Positions 53,998-63,308 of a DNA stretch of 64,000 nucleotides are shown piece by piece. The stretch covers positions 62,001 to 126,000 of the forward strand of contig QNFX01000001.1 in assembly GCA_003650125.1 (NCBI GenBank), written 5' to 3'. Position 1 is the stretch's first letter; every line of letters begins with the position of its first letter. The notes beneath the pieces were generated by a model. The model was given only the letters and a program-made list of their open reading frames with translations, was not told the DNA's origin and ran no database searches. The stretch comes from Campylobacterota bacterium. Lineage in GTDB: Bacteria; Bdellovibrionota; Bacteriovoracia; Bacteriovoracales; Bacteriovoracaceae. A program made the translations under genes and the position numbers.

Positions 53998-55242
53998 ATG
54001 AATGTAATTACGTTAATATTGGCCATTTTTTTTATCCCCAGTGCCTTTGGGATTGTTCAATATCCCTATTTATACCCCATCGGAGATGTTGAATCTTTAA
54101 TGTCCAATACGGGAGTAGGACTTAGAAAAAGTCGTGGAGGGGCAGCTTACAATCCGGCATCATTATCAAGACTCACAGGAGCTGATATCTCCGCCAGTGC
54201 TAGTACTTATAATGTTATGGATTCAAAGACTAGTACAGCTGAAGGCCTAAAGTCTTTTAAAGGATTTGCTCCTATACCCAACATGGTTTTTTCTGGGACT
54301 CAATTTAGTTGGGGATACGGGGCCTTAACAGCTCTAGTACCCACTAATATTGAAGTCAGCACTCGTTATGAAATATGGATTCCTGAAGAAAACACCTACG
54401 GAAATCTTATTTTTACCGACAAAGTGGAAGAACTCATACTTGGTTTATCTGCGGGTATTCCCTTAAATGATAATTGGGCGATAGGTATGAACCTTTATGC
54501 CCATGTCTATGGTGAATCTTCAACCGAAGGATTAATTTTTTTAGAAGACGATGCTCCTGTTAAGGGGGGGGCCCGGAATAGACAATTAAAAAATTCCGTC
54601 TATTCTTTGCAGCCTATAATTGGAGTTCACCACTCTCCTTGGAATGAGTTTTTTTGGGGACTCAGGATTCAATTCCCCACAATTAAAATTACCGGGTCTG
54701 GAACCATTTACGAGGAATGCCTTTTCGCAAGTAAATATTGTAAGGATTTTGATAATAATGGTAGTCCTGATTATGATCAAAAAGAAACCGAATATGATAC
54801 CGATTATCAGGTTCCTTTTGATTTTGTCCTGGGTTTTAATTTTAAACCTTGGAAAAACCATCGTTTCTTGCTTGATCTAGGTTATCAACTCGCTACCGAG
54901 TTTGAAAAATTCCCAGGACTAGTCGAATATGACGTTAAAACTAAAAACCAAGGACGAGGTAGCTTTGGATATTGGTGGAATATTAATGAACAATATTCGC
55001 TTCTCGTAGGACTAAAGTGGAATCCTTCTCCTAAAATAGAAAACGACATCCCCTCCTCTCTTCCCCCTATTAACTTCTTTGGTGGTTCTTTGGGGATTTA
55101 TAAGGAAGGGAAAGTTACCACTACAGGAGTTGGGTTTTATTATTATAAATCAAGAACTGATCATAAAATGTGGGGTGAGGTGGATGACCCAAGCCGGGTA
55201 ATTCTTTGGGGACTAATTCTTACTTCAGGTATTAGATTTTAG
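53998..55242 (+). CDS. FadL-like outer-membrane beta-barrel protein
   Basis: A 414 aa protein with a signal peptide (cleavage after about SAFG) and an alternating hydrophobic strand pattern to a C-terminal aromatic (TSGIRF), the mark of outer-membrane barrels. The N-terminal part has AAYNPASLSRLTGADISASA, typical of the OmpP1/FadL transport family. It could admit hydrophobic or acidic substrates. It is divergent from the TRAP operon with 91 bases between, so the two systems could be functionally linked. An Asp-rich loop (KDFDNNGSPDYDQ) may bind calcium. Confidence 0.75.
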   Translation: MNVITLILAIFFIPSAFGIVQYPYLYPIGDVESLMSNTGVGLRKSRGGAAYNPASLSRLTGADISASASTYNVMDSKTSTAEGLKSFKGFAPIPNMVFSGTQFSWGYGALTALVPTNIEVSTRYEIWIPEENTYGNLIFTDKVEELILGLSAGIPLNDNWAIGMNLYAHVYGESSTEGLIFLEDDAPVKGGARNRQLKNSVYSLQPIIGVHHSPWNEFFWGLRIQFPTIKITGSGTIYEECLFASKYCKDFDNNGSPDYDQKETEYDTDYQVPFDFVLGFNFKPWKNHRFLLDLGYQLATEFEKFPGLVEYDVKTKNQGRGSFGYWWNINEQYSLLVGLKWNPSPKIENDIPSSLPPINFFGGSLGIYKEGKVTTTGVGFYYYKSRTDHKMWGEVDDPSRVILWGLILTSGIRF

Positions 55243-55568
55243 AGATAAAAATTTACGTTAGTACTCCAATTAAAACTATCTACATTTTCCGTGGTCACCT
55301 CATAGTCACCTATAGAGTCATCAGTGTTTACTTCTTCTAGCTTTTCAATCTTAGCGTCCCAATCATTAATAGCTTTACCGCTCTTTATAAAATCTACCAT
55401 TTCCTGAATCACCGCATCTTCTCCCTCGAGCATAAAATCAACTTCATTTTTACTAGGAAGATTAGTCGCTCCGGCCTTAAGGCCTCGCTTCATCGCGCCA
55501 CGCATAATCGTTTGACGAAACATCACCCCTTGAACTTTTCCCAACGCTTTAAAATATCTACAGGCCAT
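55239..55568 (-). CDS. Acylphosphatase-like protein
   Basis: A 109 aa protein with the acylphosphatase signature GKVQGVMFRQTIMRGAMKRG (catalytic Arg in MFRQ) and then TNLPSKNEVDFMLEGE with the conserved Asn. Acylphosphatases hydrolyse carboxyl-phosphate bonds of small molecules. It is slightly longer than usual by a C-terminal extension (YEVTTENVDSFNWSTNVNFY). It converges on the barrel gene with four bases of overlap and is divergent from the prp operon. Confidence 0.87.
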   Translation of the reverse strand: MACRYFKALGKVQGVMFRQTIMRGAMKRGLKAGATNLPSKNEVDFMLEGEDAVIQEMVDFIKSGKAINDWDAKIEKLEEVNTDDSIGDYEVTTENVDSFNWSTNVNFYL

Positions 55569-55693
55569 AAAAAATCTCCCTTAGAAGAAATTCTAAATCA
55601 CTCAATGTTTTGCGTCAAACTATACAAATCAGTTAGAAATAGGCATAATCCGAGGGCTTTAAATTCAAAAATTAGTGTCAAAGGAAGTACCCA

Positions 55694-57202
55694 ATGAAAA
55701 ATCACTTGGTAAGGGTTTATCCATCAAAAGAACCTTTAAAAAAAGAAGATCAGCTTGCCTATAAACTGGCGATGCTCGCAAATGATCCAGTAGATATTGA
55801 TAGCGATGTTACTGATATGATCATCAACCGAATTATAGATAATGCCTCCGTGGCCATTGCCGCGACCAATAGAAGGCCGGTTGCAAATGCTAGATCTCAA
55901 GCACTTTGCCATCCAAGAGAGGGTGGGGCCAATGTTTTTGGGATGCCACTAAATGAAACATTCTCACCTGAGTGGGCCGCATGGGCCAACGGAACTGCCG
56001 TTAGAGAGCTGGATTTTCACGATACTTTTCTCGCTGCCGATTACTCTCACCCAGGAGATAATATTCCAGCACTTCTTGCTGTTGCTCAAACCAAAGGAAA
56101 ATCTGGAGCTGATCTAATTAAAGGTCTCGCTACCGCTTATGAAATTCAAGTAAACCTCGTTAAAGGAATATGTTTGCATGAGCATAAAAAAGATCACATC
56201 GCTCACCTAGGTATTTCAGTCGCCGGAGGACTGGGAACCATGCTTGGCCTTCCCACTGATGTTATTTTTCAGGCAATGCAACAGGCACTTCATGTGACCT
56301 TTGCAACTAGACAATCAAGAAAAGGAGAAATCTCCTCTTGGAAAGCATACGCCCCCGCCTTTGCCGGTAAAATGGGAATTGAATCCGTTGACCGTGCCAT
56401 GAGAGGAGAAGGTGCTCCATCTCCAATCTATGAAGGAGAAGATTCAGTTATCTCTTATATGCTTGGTGGAAAAGATGCCAAGTATGAGGTTCCTCTGCCA
56501 GAGATTGGAGAGGCCAAAAGAGCTATTTTAGATACCTATACCAAAGAGCACTCTGCAGAATATCAATCACAAGCACTAATTGATCTTGCTTTTGATATGG
56601 GAAAAAAGATTGAAAATTTTGATGATGTAAAATCTATAGTTATTCACACCAGTCACCATACACATTACGTAATTGGTACGGGTGCCAATGATCCACAAAA
56701 GATGGATCCCAATGCAAGTAGAGAAACCCTTGATCACTCAATTATGTATATCTTTGCAGTGGCACTTCAAGACGGTTCTTGGCACCATGTTGATAGCTAC
56801 GCTCCAGAAAGAGCAAAAAGAGAAGATACTGTTAAGTTATGGCACAAGATCTCAACTCTTGAAGATCCCAAGTGGACACAGAGATATCACGATCAAGATC
56901 CTAAGAGAAAAGCTTTTGGAGCAAGAGTTGTCATTACCATGAAAGATGGAACTGTAATTGACGCCGAAAAAGCACTTGCTAATGCTCACCCAGATGGAGC
57001 AAGACCATTTACCAGACCTGAATATATAAATAAGTTTAGAACTCTAACTTCGGGAATTATCTCTAAAGAAGAGTGTGAAAGATTTCTAAACTTGGTACAA
57101 AACCTTCCTAAACTATCCAGTGATGAGCTCTATGGATTAAACGTAACTGTTGATGCCATCGAACTGCTCTGTAACAAAAGAGACGATCGGGGGATTTTCT
57201 AA
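55694..57202 (+). CDS. prpD: 2-Methylcitrate dehydratase, MmgE/PrpD family
   Basis: A 502 aa enzyme that dehydrates 2-methylcitrate to 2-methyl-cis-aconitate in the propionate-degrading methylcitrate cycle. Family motifs: [20 protein letters not shown] and [23 protein letters not shown] precedes the ATG at 55694. First gene of an operon with prpB and prpC; the stop overlaps the prpB start (TAATG). Confidence 0.93.
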   Translation: MKNHLVRVYPSKEPLKKEDQLAYKLAMLANDPVDIDSDVTDMIINRIIDNASVAIAATNRRPVANARSQALCHPREGGANVFGMPLNETFSPEWAAWANGTAVRELDFHDTFLAADYSHPGDNIPALLAVAQTKGKSGADLIKGLATAYEIQVNLVKGICLHEHKKDHIAHLGISVAGGLGTMLGLPTDVIFQAMQQALHVTFATRQSRKGEISSWKAYAPAFAGKMGIESVDRAMRGEGAPSPIYEGEDSVISYMLGGKDAKYEVPLPEIGEAKRAILDTYTKEHSAEYQSQALIDLAFDMGKKIENFDDVKSIVIHTSHHTHYVIGTGANDPQKMDPNASRETLDHSIMYIFAVALQDGSWHHVDSYAPERAKREDTVKLWHKISTLEDPKWTQRYHDQDPKRKAFGARVVITMKDGTVIDAEKALANAHPDGARPFTRPEYINKFRTLTSGIISKEECERFLNLVQNLPKLSSDELYGLNVTVDAIELLCNKRDDRGIF

Positions 57203-58101
57203 TGCTATTTGGAAAAAAAAATGGGACTGAAAAAAGACAAGATCTAAGAGAGAAACTAGCTAGCGGAAAACTTTTAAGATTTCCTGGTTCCTGGTCACCA
57301 CTTGTTTCAATGTTGATTGAACAAAAAGGCTTTGACGGAGTTTATATCTCTGGTGCCGTTCTCTCTAATGACCTAGGCATTCCAGATATTGGAATGACAA
57401 CTCTAACAGAGGTGTCCCAAAGAGGGAGACAAATTGCCAGAACTACTGAGCTTCCCTCCATTATCGATATTGATACCGGTTTTGGAGAACCAATGAGTGT
57501 AGTTCGAACGGTTCAAGAGCTAGAAGAACTAGGGATTTGCGGAGCACATCTTGAAGATCAAGTTAATCCTAAAAGATGCGGACATCTCGATCATAAACAA
57601 CTTGTTGATACCGAAACCATGTGTAAAAAAATCAAAGCTGCCGCAAAAGGAAGAAAAGATGACAACTTTGTAGTCATTGCAAGAACTGACTCCCGTGCAT
57701 CGGAAGGTCTAGAAGCTGCAATCTCTAGAGCAAAAGCTTATGTGGATGCCGGGGCGGATATGATTTTCCCCGAGGCCATGCAAGATGAAAAAGAGTTTGA
57801 ACGCTTTAGAAAAGAAATTAAAGTTCCCCTACTCGCTAATATGACTGAATTTGGGAAATCAAAAATTCTCGACTACGAAACCCTCTCTAATCTTGGCTAC
57901 AACATAGTTATCTATCCTGTAACCACTTTAAGACTGGCCATGAAAGCTGTTGAAGATGGCCTTGACTATATTATGAAAAGTGGCTCTCAAGAAGGCATTT
58001 TAGACAAAATGCAACATAGAAAAAGGTTATATGAAATTCTTCATTACGAAGATTATAACCAATTTGATAAAGATATTTTTAACTTTAATTTAGAAGGATA
58101 A
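57202..58101 (+). CDS. prpB: Methylisocitrate lyase
   Basis: A 299 aa enzyme of the isocitrate lyase/PEP mutase superfamily that cleaves 2-methylisocitrate into pyruvate and succinate. It shows VYISGAVLSNDLGIPD, IDIDTGFGEP and the hallmark loop NPKRCGHLDHKQLV with the catalytic cysteine. The PFOR in this window could use the pyruvate. Overlaps prpD; four-base gap to prpC. Confidence 0.95.
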   Translation: MLFGKKNGTEKRQDLREKLASGKLLRFPGSWSPLVSMLIEQKGFDGVYISGAVLSNDLGIPDIGMTTLTEVSQRGRQIARTTELPSIIDIDTGFGEPMSVVRTVQELEELGICGAHLEDQVNPKRCGHLDHKQLVDTETMCKKIKAAAKGRKDDNFVVIARTDSRASEGLEAAISRAKAYVDAGADMIFPEAMQDEKEFERFRKEIKVPLLANMTEFGKSKILDYETLSNLGYNIVIYPVTTLRLAMKAVEDGLDYIMKSGSQEGILDKMQHRKRLYEILHYEDYNQFDKDIFNFNLEG

Positions 58102-58105
58102 AAAA

Positions 58106-59242
58106 ATGGAAGAAAAAGTTGTCAACGTAAAACCTGGACTTGAAGGAGTGGTCGCTGATACCACAACGATTTCTAAAGTAATGCCAGAAATCAACTCACT
58201 GGTTTACCGAGGATATCCTGTTCAAGATCTTGCTGAAACTTGTAACTTTGAAGAAGTTGCCTATCTATTATGGAATGGTGAACTTCCTACCATGGCAAAG
58301 CTAAATGCTTTTGTGGCCAAAGAAAGATCCATGAGATCTATAAGTGATGACCTTAAGGCCGTGATCAAAAAATTCCCAAAAAATGCCCACCCCATGGATA
58401 CCATTAGAACCGGTGTTAGTTTCTTGGGTATGGAAGATGAAAGGGTTTGGAATAATGACCCTGAAACCAACATGGACAAATCTATCAGGCTTATGGCCGC
58501 AATCCCAACCATCATTGCTGCCGATTACCGAGCAAGAAATGAAAAAGATATAATTGATGCCCGAGACGATCTAAGTTTTTCTGAAAACTTTTTCTATATG
58601 TGTTTTGGTGAGATCCCAAAGCAAGAGATTGTTAAGGCCTTTGATGTATCTTTAATTTTATATGCAGAACATGGCTTTAATGCTTCAACCTTTACGGGAA
58701 GAGTCATTACTTCCACCACTTCAGATATTTACAGTGCTGTATGTGGTGCCATTGGCGCTTTAAAAGGCCCTCTTCATGGCGGGGCCAATGAACAAGTTAT
58801 GCATGTACTCAAAGAAATTGATGACCCTGCTATTGCAAAAAAATGGATGTTAAAGGCGCTTGAAGACAAAAGAAAAGTAATGGGATTTGGCCATAGAGTT
58901 TATAGAAAAGGTGACTCTAGAGTTCCCACCATGAAAAAATACGCCAATCTATTGGCCGATCTATTAGGTGAAACCAAGTGGAGAGATATCTCACAAGTCC
59001 TAGAAGATACCATGGTAGAAAAAAAGGGAATTCATCCAAATTTAGATTTCCCCGCAGGCCCTGCTTATTATTTAATGGGTTTTGATATTGATATGTTCAC
59101 ACCTATTTTTGTTATGGCCCGTATTACTGGTTGGACAGCTCACATCATGGAGCAAACTGCACATAATCGAATCATAAGACCTCTATGCCAATACATCGGT
59201 CCCGGTGAACGAAAAATCATACCACTGGCCGAGAGAGCGTAA
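58106..59242 (+). CDS. prpC: 2-Methylcitrate synthase
   Basis: A 378 aa citrate-synthase family enzyme that joins propionyl-CoA and oxaloacetate. Key residues sit in GPLHGGANEQVMHVL and GFGHRVYRKGDSR (active-site histidines) and LDFPAGPAYYLMGFDIDMFTPIFV (catalytic Asp). Its place after prpD-prpB supports the methylcitrate role over the citric acid cycle. No regulator gene (PrpR) is adjacent. Ends 12 bases before the convergent Sel1 gene. Confidence 0.93.
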   Translation: MEEKVVNVKPGLEGVVADTTTISKVMPEINSLVYRGYPVQDLAETCNFEEVAYLLWNGELPTMAKLNAFVAKERSMRSISDDLKAVIKKFPKNAHPMDTIRTGVSFLGMEDERVWNNDPETNMDKSIRLMAAIPTIIAADYRARNEKDIIDARDDLSFSENFFYMCFGEIPKQEIVKAFDVSLILYAEHGFNASTFTGRVITSTTSDIYSAVCGAIGALKGPLHGGANEQVMHVLKEIDDPAIAKKWMLKALEDKRKVMGFGHRVYRKGDSRVPTMKKYANLLADLLGETKWRDISQVLEDTMVEKKGIHPNLDFPAGPAYYLMGFDIDMFTPIFVMARITGWTAHIMEQTAHNRIIRPLCQYIGPGERKIIPLAERA

Positions 59243-59254
59243 TATCTAAGTCTC

Positions 59255-60571
59255 TTAGAGAGATTTTAAATAGGTACAGGCCTTGGTAAATCCTCTTTCA
59301 CAGGATCTTCGAAGCAAATTTTTTCCCATAGAAATTTGATTGGAGCTAAGGGCATGTTTTCCCCATTTAAAGCAGGAGCTCTCTATGCCAAGTTGGCAGG
59401 AATACATTTGATAAGAGAGCTTTAACTCCTTATTTTTTTGAAAAAATATTTCTAATTCAAGGCATGAAGAGACATTCCCTAAATCACACCCTTTTTTGTA
59501 AAAAGAAATAGAACTTTCCTGATATTTTTCTTTTAAAAAAAGCCCTAAATTAAAACAACCATCTCCAAGTCCAAGCTCGCAAGACCTATTCAAAAATTTA
59601 ACTGCTTTTTGATAATTTTTTTCCGCTAATTCATCCAATCCTCGATATAGACAAATTTGATTATCCCCCAAAAGACAGGCCTGATGTAAAAAGGAGCTAT
59701 CTATCCCCCAACCCTTTTTACTTAAAAGCTCATACGTTTTACGACAACCTTCGCTGTAATCCATAAGACAGGAGTTATAAAATGACTTCAAGGCCTGATT
59801 TTCATTTTTTTGTTGATAGTTCCATTCACCTAGAAAAAGACATCCTCTCGCATTTCCTAGGTGACATGATTTTAAAAATTTATTTTTTGCTAAATTGTTT
59901 TTTTGAAAACGAAGCAAACTTATCCCTAAGAATAAACAGGCATCTGAATTGTCTTTTTTGCAGGCCCTGCGAAATAAAGTTAAAGCAGCGCTTTCCTCTT
60001 TTAAAATATAATTACCTATACCACCTAAAAAACAGGCCTTGATTATTCCATCTTCACAAGCATACTCTAAAGGAACTATAGATTTTAAAAACTGTCCCAT
60101 ATCAAAATAATATTGACCAATTTTCAAACAATTTGTTCTTTTTTCGGGAGTACAAATGAGTGTTTTTCCCTGATGATTATTAATTAGTTTAAAAAAACTC
60201 CGCATTTCCACTACTAATTTCTCATTAGTAATTTCAGTATCCCCATCTTCTTTCCTATATTTTATAGCATTGCAATCCTTCCTAAATATAGAAGCAATAG
60301 CAAAGGACTCTTGGGCCGCACCTAACCGGCGACTGCATTGATGAAAAACTTTAGCATTTTTGTGAATTCCTTCACATTTATCATACAGTTTTTCTAGCGC
60401 GATCCCTCGCGCCTTGGTTTGTGCCTTTTTCAGATCAATATCAACAGAATGACCCTTAAACCAAAACCATTCTGTCTCTTGATAAAAGCTTGGTGCCAAA
60501 GCGAGAGTATCACAAGCTTCCTGCCCATAAAGAGAAAGCGGAATGAGAAATAAAAGAATGATCTTATTCAA
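59255..60571 (-). CDS. Secreted cysteine-rich Sel1-repeat protein (Hcp-like)
   Basis: A 438 aa protein with a signal peptide (MNKIILLFLIPLSLYG) and about nine Sel1-type repeats in residues 150-435. Each repeat has a pair of cysteines eight residues apart (ACEDGIIKAC, ACKKDNSDAC, SCHLGNARGC, SCELGLGDGC, GCDLGNVSSC, SCERGFTKAC), the arrangement of the disulfide-linked Helicobacter Hcp proteins. Such proteins act outside the cytoplasm as binding scaffolds. Its start overlaps the upstream lectin-like gene by 8 bases. Confidence 0.8.
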   Translation of the reverse strand: MNKIILLFLIPLSLYGQEACDTLALAPSFYQETEWFWFKGHSVDIDLKKAQTKARGIALEKLYDKCEGIHKNAKVFHQCSRRLGAAQESFAIASIFRKDCNAIKYRKEDGDTEITNEKLVVEMRSFFKLINNHQGKTLICTPEKRTNCLKIGQYYFDMGQFLKSIVPLEYACEDGIIKACFLGGIGNYILKEESAALTLFRRACKKDNSDACLFLGISLLRFQKNNLAKNKFLKSCHLGNARGCLFLGEWNYQQKNENQALKSFYNSCLMDYSEGCRKTYELLSKKGWGIDSSFLHQACLLGDNQICLYRGLDELAEKNYQKAVKFLNRSCELGLGDGCFNLGLFLKEKYQESSISFYKKGCDLGNVSSCLELEIFFQKNKELKLSYQMYSCQLGIESSCFKWGKHALSSNQISMGKNLLRRSCERGFTKACTYLKSL

Positions 60572-61085
60572 TGGGGACTTCTTTTAATTTAGTAATATCC
60601 CATTTTTGAGAAATACTATCTGAGCATTTATTCAGGATAAGAATAAATTTATCCTCCTCCTTCTCTACATCCAAACACTTTTCCTCAGCATCATTAAAAA
60701 AAGTTACGTTTTCTGTTTTCTGGTTAAGATGACGATTAAAAATAAAATCACTGGGATTATTTTTATGTATCCCAATAGTTGGCCTACCGCCTTTTTCAGG
60801 TCTTGAAGTTTTAAAAAATCCTGTTATCCAGGGCCAAATACCCTTTTCTACTTCTCTACCCGTTCGATTGATAATATACCAATTTTTAGCGCCACTGCTG
60901 ATGGTGGCCTGACCACTAGTATCATCATAGGATATCTCCCATTTATCTTTCCCATCACATTCAAGCAGGTCTAAATAAGTATTTTTTATTTTTATACAAC
61001 GACTATATTTTTTAGATTTAATCTCGTAATGAATAGTTGAAAAGGCCGAAAAAGACCAGAAAATGGTCAATAGAATAATCTTCAT
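60564..61085 (-). CDS. Secreted ricin B-like domain protein
   Basis: A 173 aa protein with a signal peptide (MKIILLTIFWSFSAFS). The mature part shows beta-trefoil hints: a QxW-like SQKWDI near the C-terminus preceded by EEKCLDVEKEEDKFILILNK, matching the CLDV...KC pattern of ricin-type lectin repeats; the first half has DGKDKWEISYDD. It probably binds carbohydrate or another surface ligand. It is co-transcribed with the Sel1 gene and follows queH. Confidence 0.65.
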   Translation of the reverse strand: MKIILLTIFWSFSAFSTIHYEIKSKKYSRCIKIKNTYLDLLECDGKDKWEISYDDTSGQATISSGAKNWYIINRTGREVEKGIWPWITGFFKTSRPEKGGRPTIGIHKNNPSDFIFNRHLNQKTENVTFFNDAEEKCLDVEKEEDKFILILNKCSDSISQKWDITKLKEVPIE

Positions 61086-61112
61086 GAAGCACTCCTTTGC
61101 TTACTTTTAATT

Positions 61113-61781
61113 TTAAGAGATTTTATTCTCTCCTTCAATTTTTTCCTCGTAGAAAGTCTCTCCTATTTCAATTTTTTCTCGGCCTGTTTTGATTCGCCAT
61201 TCATTGCTATCCCGTAGCGAGTAGACACAACCACAATACATTTGCTGATAGAACTCTTCTCGTTTAGCAATTTCATACATTCTGGCGGAACCACCTTTTT
61301 TACGCCAATTATAATCCCAATAGGATATCCCGGGATAATGAGAGGCCGCCTTGGCCCCACAATCGTTAATTTGCTCCATATTTTTCCAACGGCTAATCCC
61401 AAGACTGGAAGAAATTAGAGAAAAGCCATTTTCAAAGGCATAAAGAGCTGTCCTTTCAAAGCGCATATCAAAGCACATAGTGCATCTCTTCCCTCTTTCA
61501 GGCTCAAACTCCATGCCTTTGGCCCGATCAAACCAATTTTCTACGTCATAATCAGCATCAATAAAGGGAATTTCCATTTTTTCGCAGTAATGGATGTTCT
61601 CATTTTTGCGGATTTCATACTCTTTTTTGGGATGAATATTGGGGTTATAGAAAAAGACAGTAAGGTCAATCCCAGATTCCACCATTGCTTCCATCATTTC
61701 ACCTGCGCATGGCGCGCAGCAGCTATGCAAAAGTAGTTTTTTTTCTCCATTTGGAGGCATAATTTCGGGTCTTTCACTCAT
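61113..61781 (-). CDS. queH: Epoxyqueuosine reductase QueH
   Basis: A 222 aa enzyme that reduces epoxyqueuosine to queuosine in tRNA, the non-QueG type. The cysteine motifs [16 protein letters not shown] and [17 protein letters not shown] are the family's metal-binding residues, and [21 protein letters not shown] follows. No other queuosine genes are nearby. It opens the leftward run with the two secreted-protein genes (27-base gap). Confidence 0.95.
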   Translation of the reverse strand: MSERPEIMPPNGEKKLLLHSCCAPCAGEMMEAMVESGIDLTVFFYNPNIHPKKEYEIRKNENIHYCEKMEIPFIDADYDVENWFDRAKGMEFEPERGKRCTMCFDMRFERTALYAFENGFSLISSSLGISRWKNMEQINDCGAKAASHYPGISYWDYNWRKKGGSARMYEIAKREEFYQQMYCGCVYSLRDSNEWRIKTGREKIEIGETFYEEKIEGENKIS

Positions 61782-61904
61782 GTTTTATTCTTAGCAATAA
61801 AAAATTGGATTTGTCTAAATTTTTGACCTAAATCCCCTTGAAGTAAGGCCTTAAATATTCCAATATTAGCGGTTTAAATTAACCATTTTATAGAGGTATT
61901 TACT

Positions 61905-62978
61905 GTGACAAATTATATAGATGATTTCAATCCTCTGGGAATTATTGCTATCGATCATCTCGAATTCACCTGTGATACTTTAGATACCAAAACTAAAGAT
62001 CTTTTTTATACCTTCGGCTTTGAAAAAACTTATGAAAATAAGGGGAATAAATCTGAACTCTTTTCCCAAGGCCAGGTTAAATTTCTTTTAAATGCAAGTC
62101 AAAATTCTCACTCCCGAGAATATTTTAATAAACATGGTGAAGGCGTTTCTAAAATGTCTTTTCTTGTTCAAGACTGTGATCATGCCATAAAAACTGCCGA
62201 GCACCGTGGAGCTGAAGTCATTCACGGAGTAGAAACCATCAAATCAGAACATGGCGAATATAAAATTGCCCAAATCAAAGGCTTTGGCGATGTAGTTAAT
62301 GAATTTGTCCAAAGTCCAAAAAGGCATTACTTTAGGCCTGAATATACTGACGTAGGAAATGATCCTAAAAATAATCCACTTGTTAATCGCGTAGCAAGAA
62401 TTGATCACCTAACCAATAATGTTCCAAAAGGTGAAATGGAAAAGTGGGTTCAATTTTATAAAGACGTCTATGGCTTTGTTGAAACTAGATATTTTGATAT
62501 TCAAGGTGAGAAAACCGGCCTTAAATCAAAAGTTGTTCAGCTCAAAAATAACGCTGTAATTATTCCTATCAATGAACCAGATACAGATAACTCTAAATCA
62601 CAAATTCAAGAATTCTTAGAACTTCACAAAGGCGCTGGTGTCCAACATATTGCTTTAACTTGTGGCGATATAATGAGTACCGTCGGGGATCTTAAAGATC
62701 GCGATATTCACTTCCTCGATATTCCTAATACCTATTATGATGATATTCCAGGAAGAAATTTCACAATAACAGAAGATATTAATAAGCTTAAAGATTTAAG
62801 TCTTTTAGTTGATGGAGATCCTGAGGGATATCTGCTACAAATTTTCACCGAAACATATGTCGGCCCTTTATTTTTCGAATTCATTCAAAGAAAAAAACAT
62901 ATGGGCTTTGGGGAAGGAAATTTTCAGGCGCTATTTGATGCAATTGAAAGAGATCAAAAAAAACGCGGATATTTATAA
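61905..62978 (+). CDS. hppD: 4-Hydroxyphenylpyruvate dioxygenase
   Basis: A 357 aa non-haem iron enzyme that converts 4-hydroxyphenylpyruvate to homogentisate in tyrosine breakdown. It has two VOC domains; the iron ligands are the histidines in VARIDHLTNNV and GAGVQHIALTCGDI and the glutamate in LLQIFTETYVGP. It begins at a GTG with GAGGT upstream. With the EthD-like and hydratase genes it forms a short operon. Confidence 0.93.
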   Translation: MTNYIDDFNPLGIIAIDHLEFTCDTLDTKTKDLFYTFGFEKTYENKGNKSELFSQGQVKFLLNASQNSHSREYFNKHGEGVSKMSFLVQDCDHAIKTAEHRGAEVIHGVETIKSEHGEYKIAQIKGFGDVVNEFVQSPKRHYFRPEYTDVGNDPKNNPLVNRVARIDHLTNNVPKGEMEKWVQFYKDVYGFVETRYFDIQGEKTGLKSKVVQLKNNAVIIPINEPDTDNSKSQIQEFLELHKGAGVQHIALTCGDIMSTVGDLKDRDIHFLDIPNTYYDDIPGRNFTITEDINKLKDLSLLVDGDPEGYLLQIFTETYVGPLFFEFIQRKKHMGFGEGNFQALFDAIERDQKKRGYL

Positions 62979-62993
62979 ATAAAAGGAAATAAA

Positions 62994-63299
62994 ATGCACA
63001 AACTAGTTGTAACTTACAAAAACCCAGAAGATCCTGAATCATTTGATAAATACTATCAAGAAGTTCACACTCCACTGGCCCACAAAGTTCCAGGACTTAA
63101 AGAACTCAGAGTTAATAAAATATTTGGAACACCTGCAGGGGCCTCAGATATTTATTTAATTGCTGAAATGTGTTTTGAAGATAAAGATGCTTTTAAAAAT
63201 GCAATGAAATCAAGTGAGATGATGGACTGTGGAAAAGATCTAGATAACTTTGCTAAAGGTTTAGCAAACCTCTTTTTTGCTGTGGAACATACGGCATAG
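62994..63299 (+). CDS. EthD family protein
   Basis: A 101 aa ferredoxin-like-fold protein of the EthD group (KYYQEVHTPLAHKVPGL, a typical start), related to proteins accompanying aromatic and ether breakdown. An AAAAGGAAATAAA stretch precedes the ATG, 15 bases after the hppD stop. It could isomerise or bind an intermediate of the pathway; this is inference. Confidence 0.8.
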   Translation: MHKLVVTYKNPEDPESFDKYYQEVHTPLAHKVPGLKELRVNKIFGTPAGASDIYLIAEMCFEDKDAFKNAMKSSEMMDCGKDLDNFAKGLANLFFAVEHTA

Positions 63300-63308
63300 G
63301 AGACACGA

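Noticed and set aside
59243-59275. Possible terminator between prpC and the Sel1 gene
   Set aside because: TCTC/GAGA stem is only four base pairs with a three-base loop; too weak to call.
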